Positions 9,610 to 19,237 of a stretch of DNA of 64,000 bases are shown here, one piece after another (the first letter of the stretch is position 1; each line of letters begins with the position of its first letter). The notes under the pieces are model-generated. The model made no database searches and was not told the DNA's origin. It saw only the letters and a program-made list of their open reading frames with translations. Both the position numbers and the translations under genes were made by a program. The stretch covers positions 215,301 through 279,300 of the forward strand of contig NZ_PHNC01000010.1 of the NCBI RefSeq assembly GCF_003121295.1, read 5' to 3'. The stretch comes from Streptomyces orinoci. GTDB lineage: Bacteria; Actinomycetota; Actinomycetes; Streptomycetales; Streptomycetaceae.

Positions 9610-11517
9610 ATGGGCGGCGCCACCAAGAACAACGTGAGTACAGCCTATCTCGGCGAACGTTTTATTCGTCACCCGCTGACGAAGCGCAACCTGAAGGAGC
9701 TGAGCATCGCCGACAAGGCCGATGCCATCCTGGAGCGGGACCGGGAAAAACTGAAGAGGAAGGCCGAGAGGAAATCGGCTGACGGAACGGACCGGTACAT
9801 CTCCCCCATCGGGTTTTCTTTGAACAAGGAGCGATTCAGTAAATTTCCCCCTGCGGAGGCCGCGGCACACGAGCGCGGGTGGCGTGCCTATATGACGGTG
9901 GGAGTACCACTCGTCGAGGAGCGCGGCGACATCGTACAGCCCCCTCCTGACGTGATCTCCAAGCAGACGTACGTCAATCGAACCGACCCGGTCCCCAAGA
10001 CATGGTCACACACGGTTGAATTCTCGATCTCGAACACCATCAGCTGGTCGCTCCAGGGGCAGGTGCAGCTCACTTTCGGAGCAAAAGTCAGCGCATCGCT
10101 GCAGCAGCAGCTGCAGAAGAGCATGGCGATGAACCAGTCCGAGAAGGCCACCGTGAAGAACAGCAAGGACAATCAGGGCGCCGACGCGGAGTCCCAGTCG
10201 CAAATGACCAGTACCAGCACGGCCACAAGTTCGGCCACGGGCACCGGGGAATTGTCGGCGCAGCTGATGCTCGGGATCACCGCTTCTGTCAGTGGTTCGT
10301 TGACCACTTCGTTCAAGACGTCGTCCACGCTGAGCGGGGACGTCGGCAGCCGGGTGGACGTCCTGGCCACGCAGCGACGTCAGGTGAGAAGGTTCGACTA
10401 CGAGTACCCCGTTTCGTTCGGTGGGTGGGTCGCCCTGTACTACCCCGAGCCGGTGGAGGTCAAGGAAATCCGTCCCGACGGCCCGCAGGCCCAGAAACCG
10501 AAATATTCCAGGGTGATCGCCTGGAAGCTCGGCGAGACCGGCACGACCGCGGAGGCCTTCGACCTGACCGATGAAGGCAGGCCGTTCCTGCAGAGGGGGG
10601 AAGCCGAGGTCGTATCCACCCTCGCCGGGGTGCACGAGGTCTTCGAACTCGAAACGCTCAATTTCGACAAGAAAGACCACCCTCTTCACAAGGCCGACAG
10701 CACAGAGCAGGAGAGCCCCCGAAAAGCTCCCGTCGAGCTCGCCACCGGCTTGGGAACGGCCGATGGTCTGGCGCTGGACCTGGCGAACCGGAAGGCATAC
10801 GTCACCGACCGCTACAACGGCGGCAAGCTGTACAAGCTCGATCTCGCCGACGGCCGCACGGACTGGGTCCTGGAGAACCTGGGACAGGTCAACGATGTGG
10901 CCCTGGACCTGCCGGGCAACAAGGCCTACGTCACCGACTACAGCGGCAAGCGCCTGTTCACGGTGAACCTGTCCGACCGTTCCGCCTCCCCGGTCATGGT
11001 CGCCCAGGGAATGAACGCTTACGGCGTCGCGCTGGATCTGCCGGGCAAGAAGGCCTATGTCACCGATGTCGAGAGGGGAAAGCTGATCGAGTTCGACCTG
11101 AACAGCACCCCGGCGGCGGAGCGGCGCAGCTGGAGCGTGCCTAGGGCCGCCGGAGTAACGCTGAACGGGGGCAAGGCGTACATCGGGCAGTACGACCAGG
11201 GCGGCTTGTACGAGGTCGATCTGAACGCGGACGGCGGCGCCCCGCGCTCCATCGCCAGTAGCCTGGGGAACAGCGTCCGTGTGGCGTTGGACGGCACGGT
11301 CAACGCATACGTCTCCGACTCGGCCGGCGGCCAGCTGCGTGAGGTCAGCGTGGCCGACGGCGAGGCCAAGGGGCTTCAGCGCGTGATGGCGGACGGTCTC
11401 GGCACGGTCTGCGGCATCGGGCTCGACCACGACAACGGCTGGATCTACGTCAGCAACCGGCAGGGCAAGCTGTTGCGGCTCCCCGGCGTGACCCCCGGCT
11501 CCTCGGCGAAGTCATAG
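9610..11517 (+). CDS. Putative two-domain protein: aerolysin/MTX2-like beta-pore region fused to a six-bladed beta-propeller
   Basis: This 635-aa protein has no signal peptide. Residues about 115-300 are rich in alternating polar and aliphatic residues and Ser/Thr runs (WSHTVEF..., TSTSTATSSATG, SGSLTTSFKTSST), a pattern typical of ETX/MTX2 and aerolysin-like pore-forming modules with long amphipathic strands. From about residue 375 six repeats of 40-47 residues follow, most with the core (V/L)ALDL...KAYV(T/S)D...L..(V/F)DL, a YVTN/NHL-like propeller. The start has GAGGAGG nine bases upstream. Known pore-formers of this class use a separate lectin-like domain for binding; a propeller could play that part here, but this is inference. 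Codon bias is weaker than in neighbouring genes. Confidence 0.75.
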   Translation: MGGATKNNVSTAYLGERFIRHPLTKRNLKELSIADKADAILERDREKLKRKAERKSADGTDRYISPIGFSLNKERFSKFPPAEAAAHERGWRAYMTVGVPLVEERGDIVQPPPDVISKQTYVNRTDPVPKTWSHTVEFSISNTISWSLQGQVQLTFGAKVSASLQQQLQKSMAMNQSEKATVKNSKDNQGADAESQSQMTSTSTATSSATGTGELSAQLMLGITASVSGSLTTSFKTSSTLSGDVGSRVDVLATQRRQVRRFDYEYPVSFGGWVALYYPEPVEVKEIRPDGPQAQKPKYSRVIAWKLGETGTTAEAFDLTDEGRPFLQRGEAEVVSTLAGVHEVFELETLNFDKKDHPLHKADSTEQESPRKAPVELATGLGTADGLALDLANRKAYVTDRYNGGKLYKLDLADGRTDWVLENLGQVNDVALDLPGNKAYVTDYSGKRLFTVNLSDRSASPVMVAQGMNAYGVALDLPGKKAYVTDVERGKLIEFDLNSTPAAERRSWSVPRAAGVTLNGGKAYIGQYDQGGLYEVDLNADGGAPRSIASSLGNSVRVALDGTVNAYVSDSAGGQLREVSVADGEAKGLQRVMADGLGTVCGIGLDHDNGWIYVSNRQGKLLRLPGVTPGSSAKS

Positions 11518-11518
11518 C

Positions 11519-12400
11519 GCAGGACGCTCTTCCGCACTCTCGCCGAGCGGCAGTACGCGCCGGCCGGGCCGGAGTCGTGGCCGTGGGCGTCCTGGCTGGC
11601 CGGGGCGCGGGCCGAGCAGGGACGTTCCGACGACGCCTGGGCCTTGGCCGAGCATGCCCTGCAGCTCAACCCCCGCTCGGGACCGGCCGTCCACGCCCGC
11701 GCGCACGCCGAGCACGGCCACGGCACCGGCCCCGCCTGCACCGCCTTCATCGACACCTGGCTCGCCGCCGGCCCCCACGCCGTACAGCGCCGCCATCTGC
11801 AATGGCACGCCGCCCTGCAGTCCATTGCCGCCGGTGACTTCGCCGACGCCCGCCGCCGTGCCGACACCGAACTGCACCACGGCGATGTCGGCATGCGCCC
11901 GGCCACCAACTGGCGTCTCCTCCTCGCCGGGCAGGCCCCGGCCCGTACCGCCGAGCTGGACCACATCCACCGGCTGCTGGCCGAACCCGGCGGCTGGGCG
12001 GAGGTCTTCCACACCTTCCAGCTGGCCCTGGGACTCGCTGCCGCCAGTGATACCGACGCCCTGCACACCCTCGCCCGCCGGGCCGCAGGCGATGCCCGCC
12101 CCGATTACGCCGAGGTGCTCGCCCCGGTGGCCCTGGCGCTGGCCCACATCACGACGGGCAGCGCGAGAGCGGCCGTCGATCTCCTCACCGCATTGGGCGA
12201 CCCGTCCGAGCGCATCGGCGGAGTCCGTGTGGAACGGGAGATCATCCAGGACACGCTCGCCCGCGTCCTCATGGATGCGGGCCGGCCCAGCGGCCGGCCC
12301 ACCTGCTCCACCACCGCACCGCGGCGCGCCGTCATCACGCCTACAAAGACCTCCTGCTCACCCCGCGTCAGGCCTCGGCCACCTGCCCCCGGCGAACGCT
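11519..12400 (+). pseudogene. Truncated and frameshifted TTC38-like tetratricopeptide protein
   Basis: The reading frame begins without a start right after the previous stop: RTLAERQYAP, then DDAWALAEHALQLNPRSG and AHAEHGHGTG, the pattern of TTC38-type helical repeat proteins. Near 12290 the sequence leaves frame: the logical continuation HLLHHRTAARRHHAYKD lies in another frame. Both ends are therefore damaged. A 268-codon frame starting at 11644 covers the middle, but I see no ribosome site for it. Confidence 0.65.
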
Positions 12401-13110
12401 TCACCGAGGTGTCATCAGGCGCGGTTACGCATCGGCGTCGCCGGGTGTGACGGTACGCAAGGGGCGGCGGCCGGTGGTGTCGAGCCGGCCGGGCCCGGGT
12501 TCGTGGTCCTCATGGATCTCGCCGGTAGAAGCTGACCGCTGAGCTGCGGGCCGGGAAGTCGTGCGTGAGGGTGTCGTCGTCAATGCGGCGGGGTGGCACG
12601 CGGGTTGTCATAAGGCCCGCCGTCGTACACGGGGTGCCAGCAGATGACCGCGTGGTCAGGACGGTCAGGTACCACGCCTGCTCGTTCTGCGCGGCCCGCC
12701 GCCGACGGGTGATCCTTGCTCCGGCCAGGGCTGTCCGCTCCTGGCCGGCAGCGTCCGCTGTCTCCTTGCCGGCGAGAGTCGCAAGGGGTCTGACATTGGG
12801 AGCGGTTCGAGCCGACGCGCTCCGGGTCGTCCGCCAATGTGAACCCTCACCGTGCCACCGGATCAAACTGCCGGAACGGACAGGAACCCGTACGCCGCTC
12901 CCGAGGACACACAACCTCGGAAGACGACCGCGTGAAGGCTTCGCTGCCCAGGACGAAGCACAGCCTTCCCTCCACACGCCCCTGGATGCGAAGTGGCGCC
13001 TGGCCGACTCCCTCCGAGGGGGCATCGCCAGGATCTGGGGCTGTCCGGCTCCCTATATCGTCTCTCGATAATCGGATCCCATAATGCTGGGGCGTCCTGG
13101 GGAGCGGACC
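12401..13110. other. Intergenic stretch with no supportable gene
   Basis: Several short frames overlap on both strands, but none shows a family motif or a ribosome site. The 5' edge is the tail of the broken TTC38-like gene; the 3' edge is the leader of the permease gene. Confidence 0.4.
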
Positions 13111-14388
13111 ATGAGCAAGCCGTCGGCAGTTGGCGGGATGCCGGATGAGCTGCACCGGCGGCTGGGGCTGTCCGATGCGGTGGTGATCGGCCTCGGTTCG
13201 ATGATCGGCGCGGGCATCTTTGCCGCCCTTTCCCCGGCTGCCCGCTCGGCTGGTTCCGGGCTGCTGCTCGGCCTGGCCCTGGCTGCCGTGGTCGCCTACT
13301 GCAACGCCACCTCCTCCGCCCGGCTTGCGGCCCGCTACCCGGCCTCGGGCGGTACCTACGTCTACGGCCGCGAACGTCTGGGCGACTTCTGGGGCTATCT
13401 GGCGGGGTGGGCCTTCGTGGTGGGCAAGACCGCGTCCTGCGCGGCGATGGCCCTGACGGTCGGCTCGTACGTGTGGCCGGGGCAGGCGCACGCGGTCGCG
13501 GTGGCCGCGGTGGTGGTGCTGACGGCGGTGAACTACGCGGGGGTGCAGAAGTCAGCCTGGCTGACCCGGGTGATCGTGGCCGTCGTGCTGGCCGTCCTGG
13601 CCGCCGTGGTGGTCGCCGCGCTCACCTCCGGCTCCTCGGACGCCTCGCGCCTGGACGTCGGCATCGATGCGTCCTTCGGCGGGGTCCTCCAGGCGGCGGG
13701 TCTGCTGTTCTTTGCCTTCGCCGGGTACGCGCGCATCGCCACCCTCGGCGAAGAGGTCCGTGATCCGGCGAAGACCATTCCCCGCGCGATCCCGGTCGCA
13801 CTCGGCATCGCCTTGGCCGTGTATGCCCTCGTCGCCATCGCCGTCCTGGCGGTGCTCGGACCGCAGCGGCTGGCCGATGCCGTCACGCCGCTGTCGGAGG
13901 CTGTCCGGACCGCGGGCGCCGGCCGGCTGGCACCGGTGGTGCGCGTCGGCGCCGCCGTGGCCGCGCTCGGCTCCCTGCTCGCACTGATCCTGGGTGTTTC
14001 CAGGACCACGTTGGCGATGGCCCGGGACCGGCACCTGCCGCATGCCCTGGCTGCCGTGCATCCGAGGTTCAAGGTGCCGCACCGGGCGGAGCTGACGGTC
14101 GGTGCGGTGGTGGCGGTGCTGGCGGCGACGGTGGATGTGCGCGGGGCGATCGGGTTCTCGTCCTTCGGGGTGCTGGTCTACTACGCCGTCGCCAATGCCT
14201 CCGCCTGGACCCTCACCCCGCAGGAGGGGCGTCCGGCCCGCGTCGTCCCGGCCGCCGGGCTGGCCGGCTGCCTGGTGCTGGCCTTCGCCCTGCCGGTGTC
14301 CTCGGTGCTCTGGGGCGCGGTGATCCTGGCCGCTGGTGTGGCCGCGTACGGGGTGCGGGCGGGCCTCGCCTCACGCCGGGAGCCGTAG
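13111..14388 (+). CDS. APC-family amino acid permease
   Basis: A 425-aa membrane protein with about twelve hydrophobic segments. The first carries the APC-superfamily signature GSMIGAGIF, which binds the amino-acid backbone in this family. ARYPASGGTYVYGRERLG and the loop EEVRDPAKTIPRAI are also standard family landmarks. It should import amino acids or related amines across the cell membrane by proton coupling; the substrate cannot be told. The start at 13111 has GGGGAGCGG just upstream; an ATG 27 bases earlier has no site. Confidence 0.9.
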   Translation: MSKPSAVGGMPDELHRRLGLSDAVVIGLGSMIGAGIFAALSPAARSAGSGLLLGLALAAVVAYCNATSSARLAARYPASGGTYVYGRERLGDFWGYLAGWAFVVGKTASCAAMALTVGSYVWPGQAHAVAVAAVVVLTAVNYAGVQKSAWLTRVIVAVVLAVLAAVVVAALTSGSSDASRLDVGIDASFGGVLQAAGLLFFAFAGYARIATLGEEVRDPAKTIPRAIPVALGIALAVYALVAIAVLAVLGPQRLADAVTPLSEAVRTAGAGRLAPVVRVGAAVAALGSLLALILGVSRTTLAMARDRHLPHALAAVHPRFKVPHRAELTVGAVVAVLAATVDVRGAIGFSSFGVLVYYAVANASAWTLTPQEGRPARVVPAAGLAGCLVLAFALPVSSVLWGAVILAAGVAAYGVRAGLASRREP

Positions 14389-14497
14389 CCGCGGGCACGG
14401 GACTACGCCGGATGGGCGTAAAGCCGATTCGTCGGCGAGCGGCTCGCGGGACGATATCGGTGTCCGATACATCGCCGAGGCGAAGGGGCCGACGCGT

Positions 14498-14995
14498 ATG
14501 ACGCAGCTCAGTACCTGGCCGGCGAAGCTGATCGACACCACCGCGCCGCGCTCGGTGGTGCTCATCCGCCTGTATGTGGGGGCGGTCTTCCTCGTCGAGG
14601 GCATCTTGAAGTTTCTGCGCGAGCACGCGCTGGGAACGGGCCGCTTCGACAAGGCCAGCATCCCCGCCCCGGACTTCTTCGCCACGCTGGACGGGGTGTT
14701 CGAGATCCTCTGCGGAGTGCTGATCCTGGCCGGGCTGCTCACCCGGCTCGCGGCGGTGCCGATGGTGGTGGACATGCTCGGTGCACTGCTGATCACCAAG
14801 GTGCCGATCCTGTGGGGCGGCTCCGGGCTCTTCCATGGCGAGTCCGGCTGGTGGGACTTCGCCCATGAAGCCCGCCTGGACTTCGCCCAGCTGTGCGGCA
14901 GCCTCTTCCTGCTTATCGTGGGTGCGGGCACCTGGTCCCTCGACGCCCGCCTGAGCACCGGCCGCGGCCGTCCCGCGGGTCCTGAGCACGGGTGA
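14498..14995 (+). CDS. DoxX-family membrane protein
   Basis: A 165-aa protein with four hydrophobic segments. RLYVGAVFLVEGILKFL near the N-terminus and GVFEILCGVLILAGLLTRLAA are typical of DoxX/SURF4-like proteins, small integral membrane proteins often linked to redox or stress functions. The start is placed at 14498, with AAGGGG upstream; a longer frame reaches back into the permease gene and is unlikely. Confidence 0.85.
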   Translation: MTQLSTWPAKLIDTTAPRSVVLIRLYVGAVFLVEGILKFLREHALGTGRFDKASIPAPDFFATLDGVFEILCGVLILAGLLTRLAAVPMVVDMLGALLITKVPILWGGSGLFHGESGWWDFAHEARLDFAQLCGSLFLLIVGAGTWSLDARLSTGRGRPAGPEHG

Positions 14996-15110
14996 AGCTC
15001 CGCCGCCTCGTCGGACATGCGTCTGAGGGATCGGAGTGCTCTGGTGTTGGACCCGCAGGCAAGGGGGTGGGCAGGCAGCTGACCGTTTCCAGACCCCCGA
15101 GGAGCCGTGC

Positions 15111-16052
15111 GTGGCCCTTCGCATCCGTCCCGCCCGCCGCTCGGCGGCACTCGCCCTGGCCGTCGGCCTGTGCCTGACGCCGGCCTCCGGCTGCACGGAC
15201 TCCGGCCCCGCCGGTGCCGCGCCGTCGGAGTCGGTTGACTGGGGCGCGGTGGGCCGGGCGATCGGCCGGCCGCTCACCGTGGAGGAAGGCGGCGTACACA
15301 CCGCCTCGTGGCTGCGGACCGACCTGCACGTGGTCAACGCCGACGTCACCGAGAACCCCGGGATGGAGCTCGGGGCCGAGGCATCCTTCCACGAGACCAC
15401 GCCCGGCAAGACGGTCCTGATCGGCGAGACCACCCTCACCGGGGACGAAGTGCACAAGGTCGCCGACCGCCTGGAACAGGGCGGCGTCGAGGTCACGGCG
15501 ATCCACAAGCACCTCCAGGACGAATCTCCTCGCCTGTGGTGGCTGCACTACGCAGGCTACGGCGACCCCGTCGCCACCGCCCGTACCGTGCACGACGCCC
15601 TCGCCCAGACCGGCATCCCCCGGCAACAGCCGGAGGAGAAGGAGCAGCCGGTCGACCTGGACACCGCCGCACTGGACCGCATCATCGGCACCAAAGGCAG
15701 CAATGAGCACGGGACCTACCACTTCCACGTCCCCGTGGCGCAGAAGGTGACCGACACCCGGGCGGACACGGTCCTGCCCTACCTGATGGAGGCGTCCACC
15801 CTCCTGATGTTCCAGCCGCTCGGCGACGGACGAGCTGCCGTCAACGGAGACTTCGCCATGACGGCGGATCAGGTCAACTCCGTGATCAAGGCGCTGCGTT
15901 CACACGGCCTGGAGATCATCGAGCTGCACAACCACATGCTCCATGAGCAACCCCGGCTGTTCTACGCGCACTTCTGGGCCACCGGCGACGCCTCCACCCT
16001 CGCCCGCGCACTGCGAGCCGGCCTCGACCAGATGCACGCCCCGCACAGCTGA
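15111..16052 (+). CDS. DUF1259 (LppY/LpqO-like) putative lipoprotein
   Basis: A 313-aa protein starting at a GTG with GAGGAG six bases upstream. Residues 1-28 form a lipoprotein-like signal: Arg-rich n-region, a hydrophobic stretch and ASGC, with Cys28 as the lipidation candidate; the -3 position is weak. The body has two copies of the DUF1259 unit, the first around TAIHKHLQDESPRLWWLHY and the second around ELHNHMLHEQPRLFYAHF. The function of this family is unknown; the paired His-rich motifs suggest metal binding, which is inference. Confidence 0.85.
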   Translation: MALRIRPARRSAALALAVGLCLTPASGCTDSGPAGAAPSESVDWGAVGRAIGRPLTVEEGGVHTASWLRTDLHVVNADVTENPGMELGAEASFHETTPGKTVLIGETTLTGDEVHKVADRLEQGGVEVTAIHKHLQDESPRLWWLHYAGYGDPVATARTVHDALAQTGIPRQQPEEKEQPVDLDTAALDRIIGTKGSNEHGTYHFHVPVAQKVTDTRADTVLPYLMEASTLLMFQPLGDGRAAVNGDFAMTADQVNSVIKALRSHGLEIIELHNHMLHEQPRLFYAHFWATGDASTLARALRAGLDQMHAPHS

Positions 16053-16068
16053 CCAGCCGGGCGGACGG

Positions 16069-16315
16069 TCAGGCGGGAGTGTCGTCGCCGAGGACTTCGC
16101 GGGCCGGCTCGCGCAACGCCTTACGGTCCTCCGCCAGCGCCTTCCGGCCGGCGGGGGTGGCGCGGTAGACGCGGCGGGTACGGCCATCGACCACACGTTG
16201 TTCCGAGACGAGCAGGCCGTCGGCTTCCAGGCGGTGCAGGGTCGGGTACAGCGTGCCGGGGCTGAGCGTGGTGCAGGATGTGCAGCCGTACCGCGCCCCG
16301 CTGGAACTCCCGCAC
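16069..16315 (-). pseudogene. PadR-family transcriptional regulator with an internal deletion
   Basis: A GTG at 16315 behind GGGGAGG opens a frame reading VREFQRGAVRLHILHHA, the usual PadR N-terminus. The sequence then jumps to another frame with LSPGTLYPTLHRLEADGLL and continues to a stop at 16069. About 18 codons of the DNA-binding helices seem to be missing at the join, so the winged helix cannot form. It sits directly downstream of the broken flavoprotein gene, its likely former operon partner. Confidence 0.7.
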
Positions 16316-16352
16316 CGCTGTGGTGCCTCCCCGCCCCCGGGCGAGGCGCCGG

Positions 16353-17027
16353 TCAGCGGAGCGTGACGGTCCGGGCCCGGCGGGCGGTGATGCGGCGGGC
16401 GGCAAAGGCGGTCCCGGCGACAAAGCGCAGCATCGGCCCGGACATGGGCGCCGCCAGGGACCCGGTGAAGTACAGCCCGCCGACCGAGGACTCGAACGCA
16501 CCTTGTGGTGGCTGGTGTGCGACAGCGCCGTGTCAGGTCCTGGTCCCTCCGGCGCCAAGTGCCGCAGTCCGGGCGGGATGTACGCCAGCGGGGCCAGCCC
16601 GGTGGCGACGACCACGGCCACCGCCGCTATCAGCTCACCGTCTTCCAACTCGACGGTGAAACCGGACCCGGCACGCTCCACCGACACCACCCGTGCCGGT
16701 TCGATCTCGCCGACGAACCGTTCGGCGAACCACATCCCGTACCCGACGAAGACCTCGCACGGGATCGGCGTCAGCTCCGTCAGCTCCGACTCGCCCTGCT
16801 CGCGGCGGAAGTCCGCCAGCCGCCCGCCCGGCACCGGGGCCGACAGGTCGGTGGCGGCGGGGGTGGACTTCAAGAACATGCCGGTGGCCATCGCATGCCG
16901 CCAACTGCCCATCACCTCGCCGAAGACCCCGCACCCGGGCCCCGGCGGCCCGCAGATGCGCGGCCACCGACAGCCCGTACGGCCCGGCCCCGGTCACCAC
17001 CACCAAACCGCCCGGCCCGCCCGGCAC
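16353..17027 (-). pseudogene. Broken FAD/NAD(P)-dependent oxidoreductase (flavin monooxygenase-like)
   Basis: Three pieces of one protein lie in three frames. The start (GTG at 17027) gives the dinucleotide fold VVVTGAGPYGLSVAAHLRAAG. The middle reads MGSWRHAMATGMFLKS and later VVVATGLAP, as in flavin-containing hydroxylases. The end reads SVGGLYFTGSLAAPMSGPMLRFV to the stop at 16353. At least two frameshifts separate them. It is non-functional as it stands. Confidence 0.75.
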
Positions 17028-17220
17028 CCATGTCCGGGCAGCGTGCTGCCCTGGAAGCGACTACGTCACTGCATCCCCCGCTCCTCGGCGCGCACCCCCC
17101 AGGGCACGCCACACATCCGGGACGGCACCCCTGCCACCAGGGCCACGAATGCTGAAAAATCCCCCGCACCAGTCTGCCGCGCCTGCCTGTATCGGCATGC
17201 GATATCGGCGAAACCGGCTC

Positions 17221-17898
17221 CTACCGGCCACGGCTCCCGGCGTGACGGCCCCGGCCTCCGGACCCGGCTTCCAGAGCGTCCAAGCGGCCTCGCACAGGTG
17301 GCAGTTCCATCAGCGCGCACGCCAGCAGGGCGGCGACCACGGCACTCAGTGCGCCGCCGATGACGTCAGGCACATAGTGGACACCGAGGTAGACGCGGGC
17401 GAAGGCCACCACCGCCGTGACAGCAAGGCCGGCGAGCGCCACCAGGACCCGCAGCGGACCCCGCACCAGCAGCACCACAGCCAGCGCGAGGGCCGCGGCG
17501 ACGGTGGTGTGGCCACTGGGGAAGCTCTGCGCGTTGTCCGGAGGGATCACCCACAACCGCCTCGGCGGCCGGTGCTCCGACACCGCGACCTTCACCACGA
17601 ACGCGACCGCCAGCGCACCACCCATCACCAACAGCGTCCGCACGGCATCCCATCGCCGGTGCAACAGCCACAACGCTGCCGGGATCAGCAAAGTGAGGGC
17701 CATTCCCACCGTGGACGAGGCCGCGTGCGTGGCCCCCTTGGCCAGCGCCGTCAGCGCCCCGTCCCGCCAGGCTGCCACTTCTTCGTCCATCGAGATGTCC
17801 CTGCGGGTCAACGCCGAGGTCTTCACCGCGAAGCCCAGCCCTATCAGCGCGACCAGCAGCACCAGACCGCCGACGAGCTTGTTCCTGTACGAGGTCAC
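17221..17898 (-). CDS. PAP2-family membrane phosphatase
   Basis: A 225-aa protein with about six hydrophobic segments and all three phosphatase motifs of the type 2 phosphatidic acid phosphatase family: KxxxxxxRP (KVAVSEHRP), PSGH (FPSGHT) and a variant of SRxxxxxHxxxD (ARVYLGVHYVPD). It should remove phosphate from lipid phosphates such as phosphatidate or undecaprenyl diphosphate on the outer membrane face. The GTG at 17898 has GGAAGG seven bases upstream and is preferred to the upstream ATG at 17979. Confidence 0.88.
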   Translation of the reverse strand: MTSYRNKLVGGLVLLVALIGLGFAVKTSALTRRDISMDEEVAAWRDGALTALAKGATHAASSTVGMALTLLIPAALWLLHRRWDAVRTLLVMGGALAVAFVVKVAVSEHRPPRRLWVIPPDNAQSFPSGHTTVAAALALAVVLLVRGPLRVLVALAGLAVTAVVAFARVYLGVHYVPDVIGGALSAVVAALLACALMELPPVRGRLDALEAGSGGRGRHAGSRGR

Positions 17899-18100
17899 AC
17901 CGTGCCCTTCCACCCGTACGCGGCAGTCTCCGCCGCGTCGCAATCGGAGCACGATATCCGAACCAGATATGTGAACCACCTCAGTGCACCGGTAGGACCG
18001 GACGGGCCGGGGAGAGTCAAATCGGGCAGGAAAACAGAGTCACGCGCCAGCCTCAACACCGACTTCTGCCGGCAAGCCGTGCACGCGCTCTTCGATCACG

Positions 18101-18320
18101 TCATTGGATCGAGCGCACGGCGTCGACGCCCTGGCCGACGGGGTCGTCGAGCTTCCAGTCCAGGTACCGCTTGCCGGGGAAGCACGGGCAGGCGTTCCCG
18201 CTGCCGATGGTGATCATGACATCCGAGGACTCGACCGCCTCCCGTGAGGAAGGTGGCGGCCCGCGGGATGCCGAGGCCCGCACTGAACTTGCGCTCCGCC
18301 ACTTCTCGGGGGCCCGTATA
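18101..18320 (-). pseudogene. arsC: Relic of an ArsC-type arsenate reductase / low-molecular-weight phosphatase
   Basis: The C-terminal half reads VMITIGSGNACPCFPGKRYLDW and DDPVGQGVDAVR, close to the end of Streptomyces arsenate reductases, where the motif is normally TMGCGDxCP. The N-terminal part with the P-loop Cys is absent, and the segment before it lies in another frame. It is a fragment, truncated at the side of the integrase relic. Confidence 0.65.
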
Positions 18321-18630
18321 CCGGCGCTGCGGCTGCCGGGATCACCAGCACAAGCAGCTCGGATCACGCTGCCCACTGCTTCTCGCCGATCCTGATCACG
18401 GCGCCTGGACCTTCGGCGTCGACATCCCCCGAGGCATCCCAGGGCGCCACACCGTCCGTCGCGGCGGCTTCCCCGACCAGGACACAGCCGCGAAGGCCCT
18501 GCGGAGGCTGATCGAGACCGCAGGCGCGGGCCCCCTCGCGAACCCGAACCAGACGGCTGCGGATTACCTGAGCACCTGGCTCCAGGCCAAGGCCATGACG
18601 CTCAAGCCGACGACCACGGTCCGCTTAGAT
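18310..18630 (+). pseudogene. N-terminal fragment of a tyrosine-type integrase
   Basis: The frame reads VYRRCGCRDHQHKQLGSRCP, then GIPGRHTVRRGGF, ALRRLIETAGAG and [17 protein letters not shown], the hallmark N-terminal arm-binding region of integrases from Streptomyces integrative elements. It ends abruptly near 18630, where the dhaK relic begins on the other strand. The catalytic domain is missing here; a C-terminal piece of the same kind of protein lies at 40.3 kb on the same strand, on the far side of the injection-system operon. Confidence 0.75.
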
Positions 18631-18631
18631 C

Positions 18632-19190
18632 GTCCAGCCGGCAGATGGTCACCATGGTCCCCGCCATGTCGAGCGAGGTGACGTAGTTGCCGACGAGCGT
18701 GCGGGCGACGGACAACCGCCGCTCGCCGGGCGCCCGATGCACCTCCGCCGCGTATCCGTACAGCTGGATCAGCGGGGTGCAGCCCGCCCCGTTGGCCAGG
18801 ACGAGTAGCGGCCCGGTTTGCCGGGATGCCCATCTCCAACTTCCCGTCGCCGGGCGGGAGTTCGCCAATCTGTCTGCCCTTCGCCGACGTCTCACACGCG
18901 GTGAGGGCCCGCCCCGAAGCCGGCCTACCGCTCGTTGACCCGGTGCGCGATGGCCTCCACCCGCTCCAGCGGCGACCCCTCCTTGGCGAGCTCGGCGGCC
19001 ATGTTGAAGTTGAGCACGTCGCCGGTGTAGTTCTTGACCACGGACAGCAATCCCGGCCGCTGTCCACGGCGGCGGCCGCCCGCACCATCCGATCGGGCCC
19101 CGGCGAGGTGAACACCTCCCCAGGGCAGGCGGCGTCCAGCATCCCGGGCCCCACGAACCCCACATGCAACGGCTCGCGGCCCGAACGCCG
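18632..19190 (-). pseudogene. dhaK: Degenerate dihydroxyacetone kinase subunit (DhaK-like)
   Basis: Two recognisable blocks remain. Upstream: [23 protein letters not shown]. Downstream, after frameshifts and a deletion: [16 protein letters not shown] and [23 protein letters not shown], which matches the C-terminal part of DhaK. The middle of the substrate-binding domain is scrambled. The 3' end is cut where the integrase relic starts. Confidence 0.7.
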
Positions 19191-19237
19191 AGACCGGAGA
19201 CGGACGGGGTGCCCGTAGCGTGTCCCCGTCCGGCCCG

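Noticed and set aside
12510..12840. Minus-strand short frames near 12.6 kb
   Set aside because: Competing frames of similar length, none with motifs or a ribosome site.
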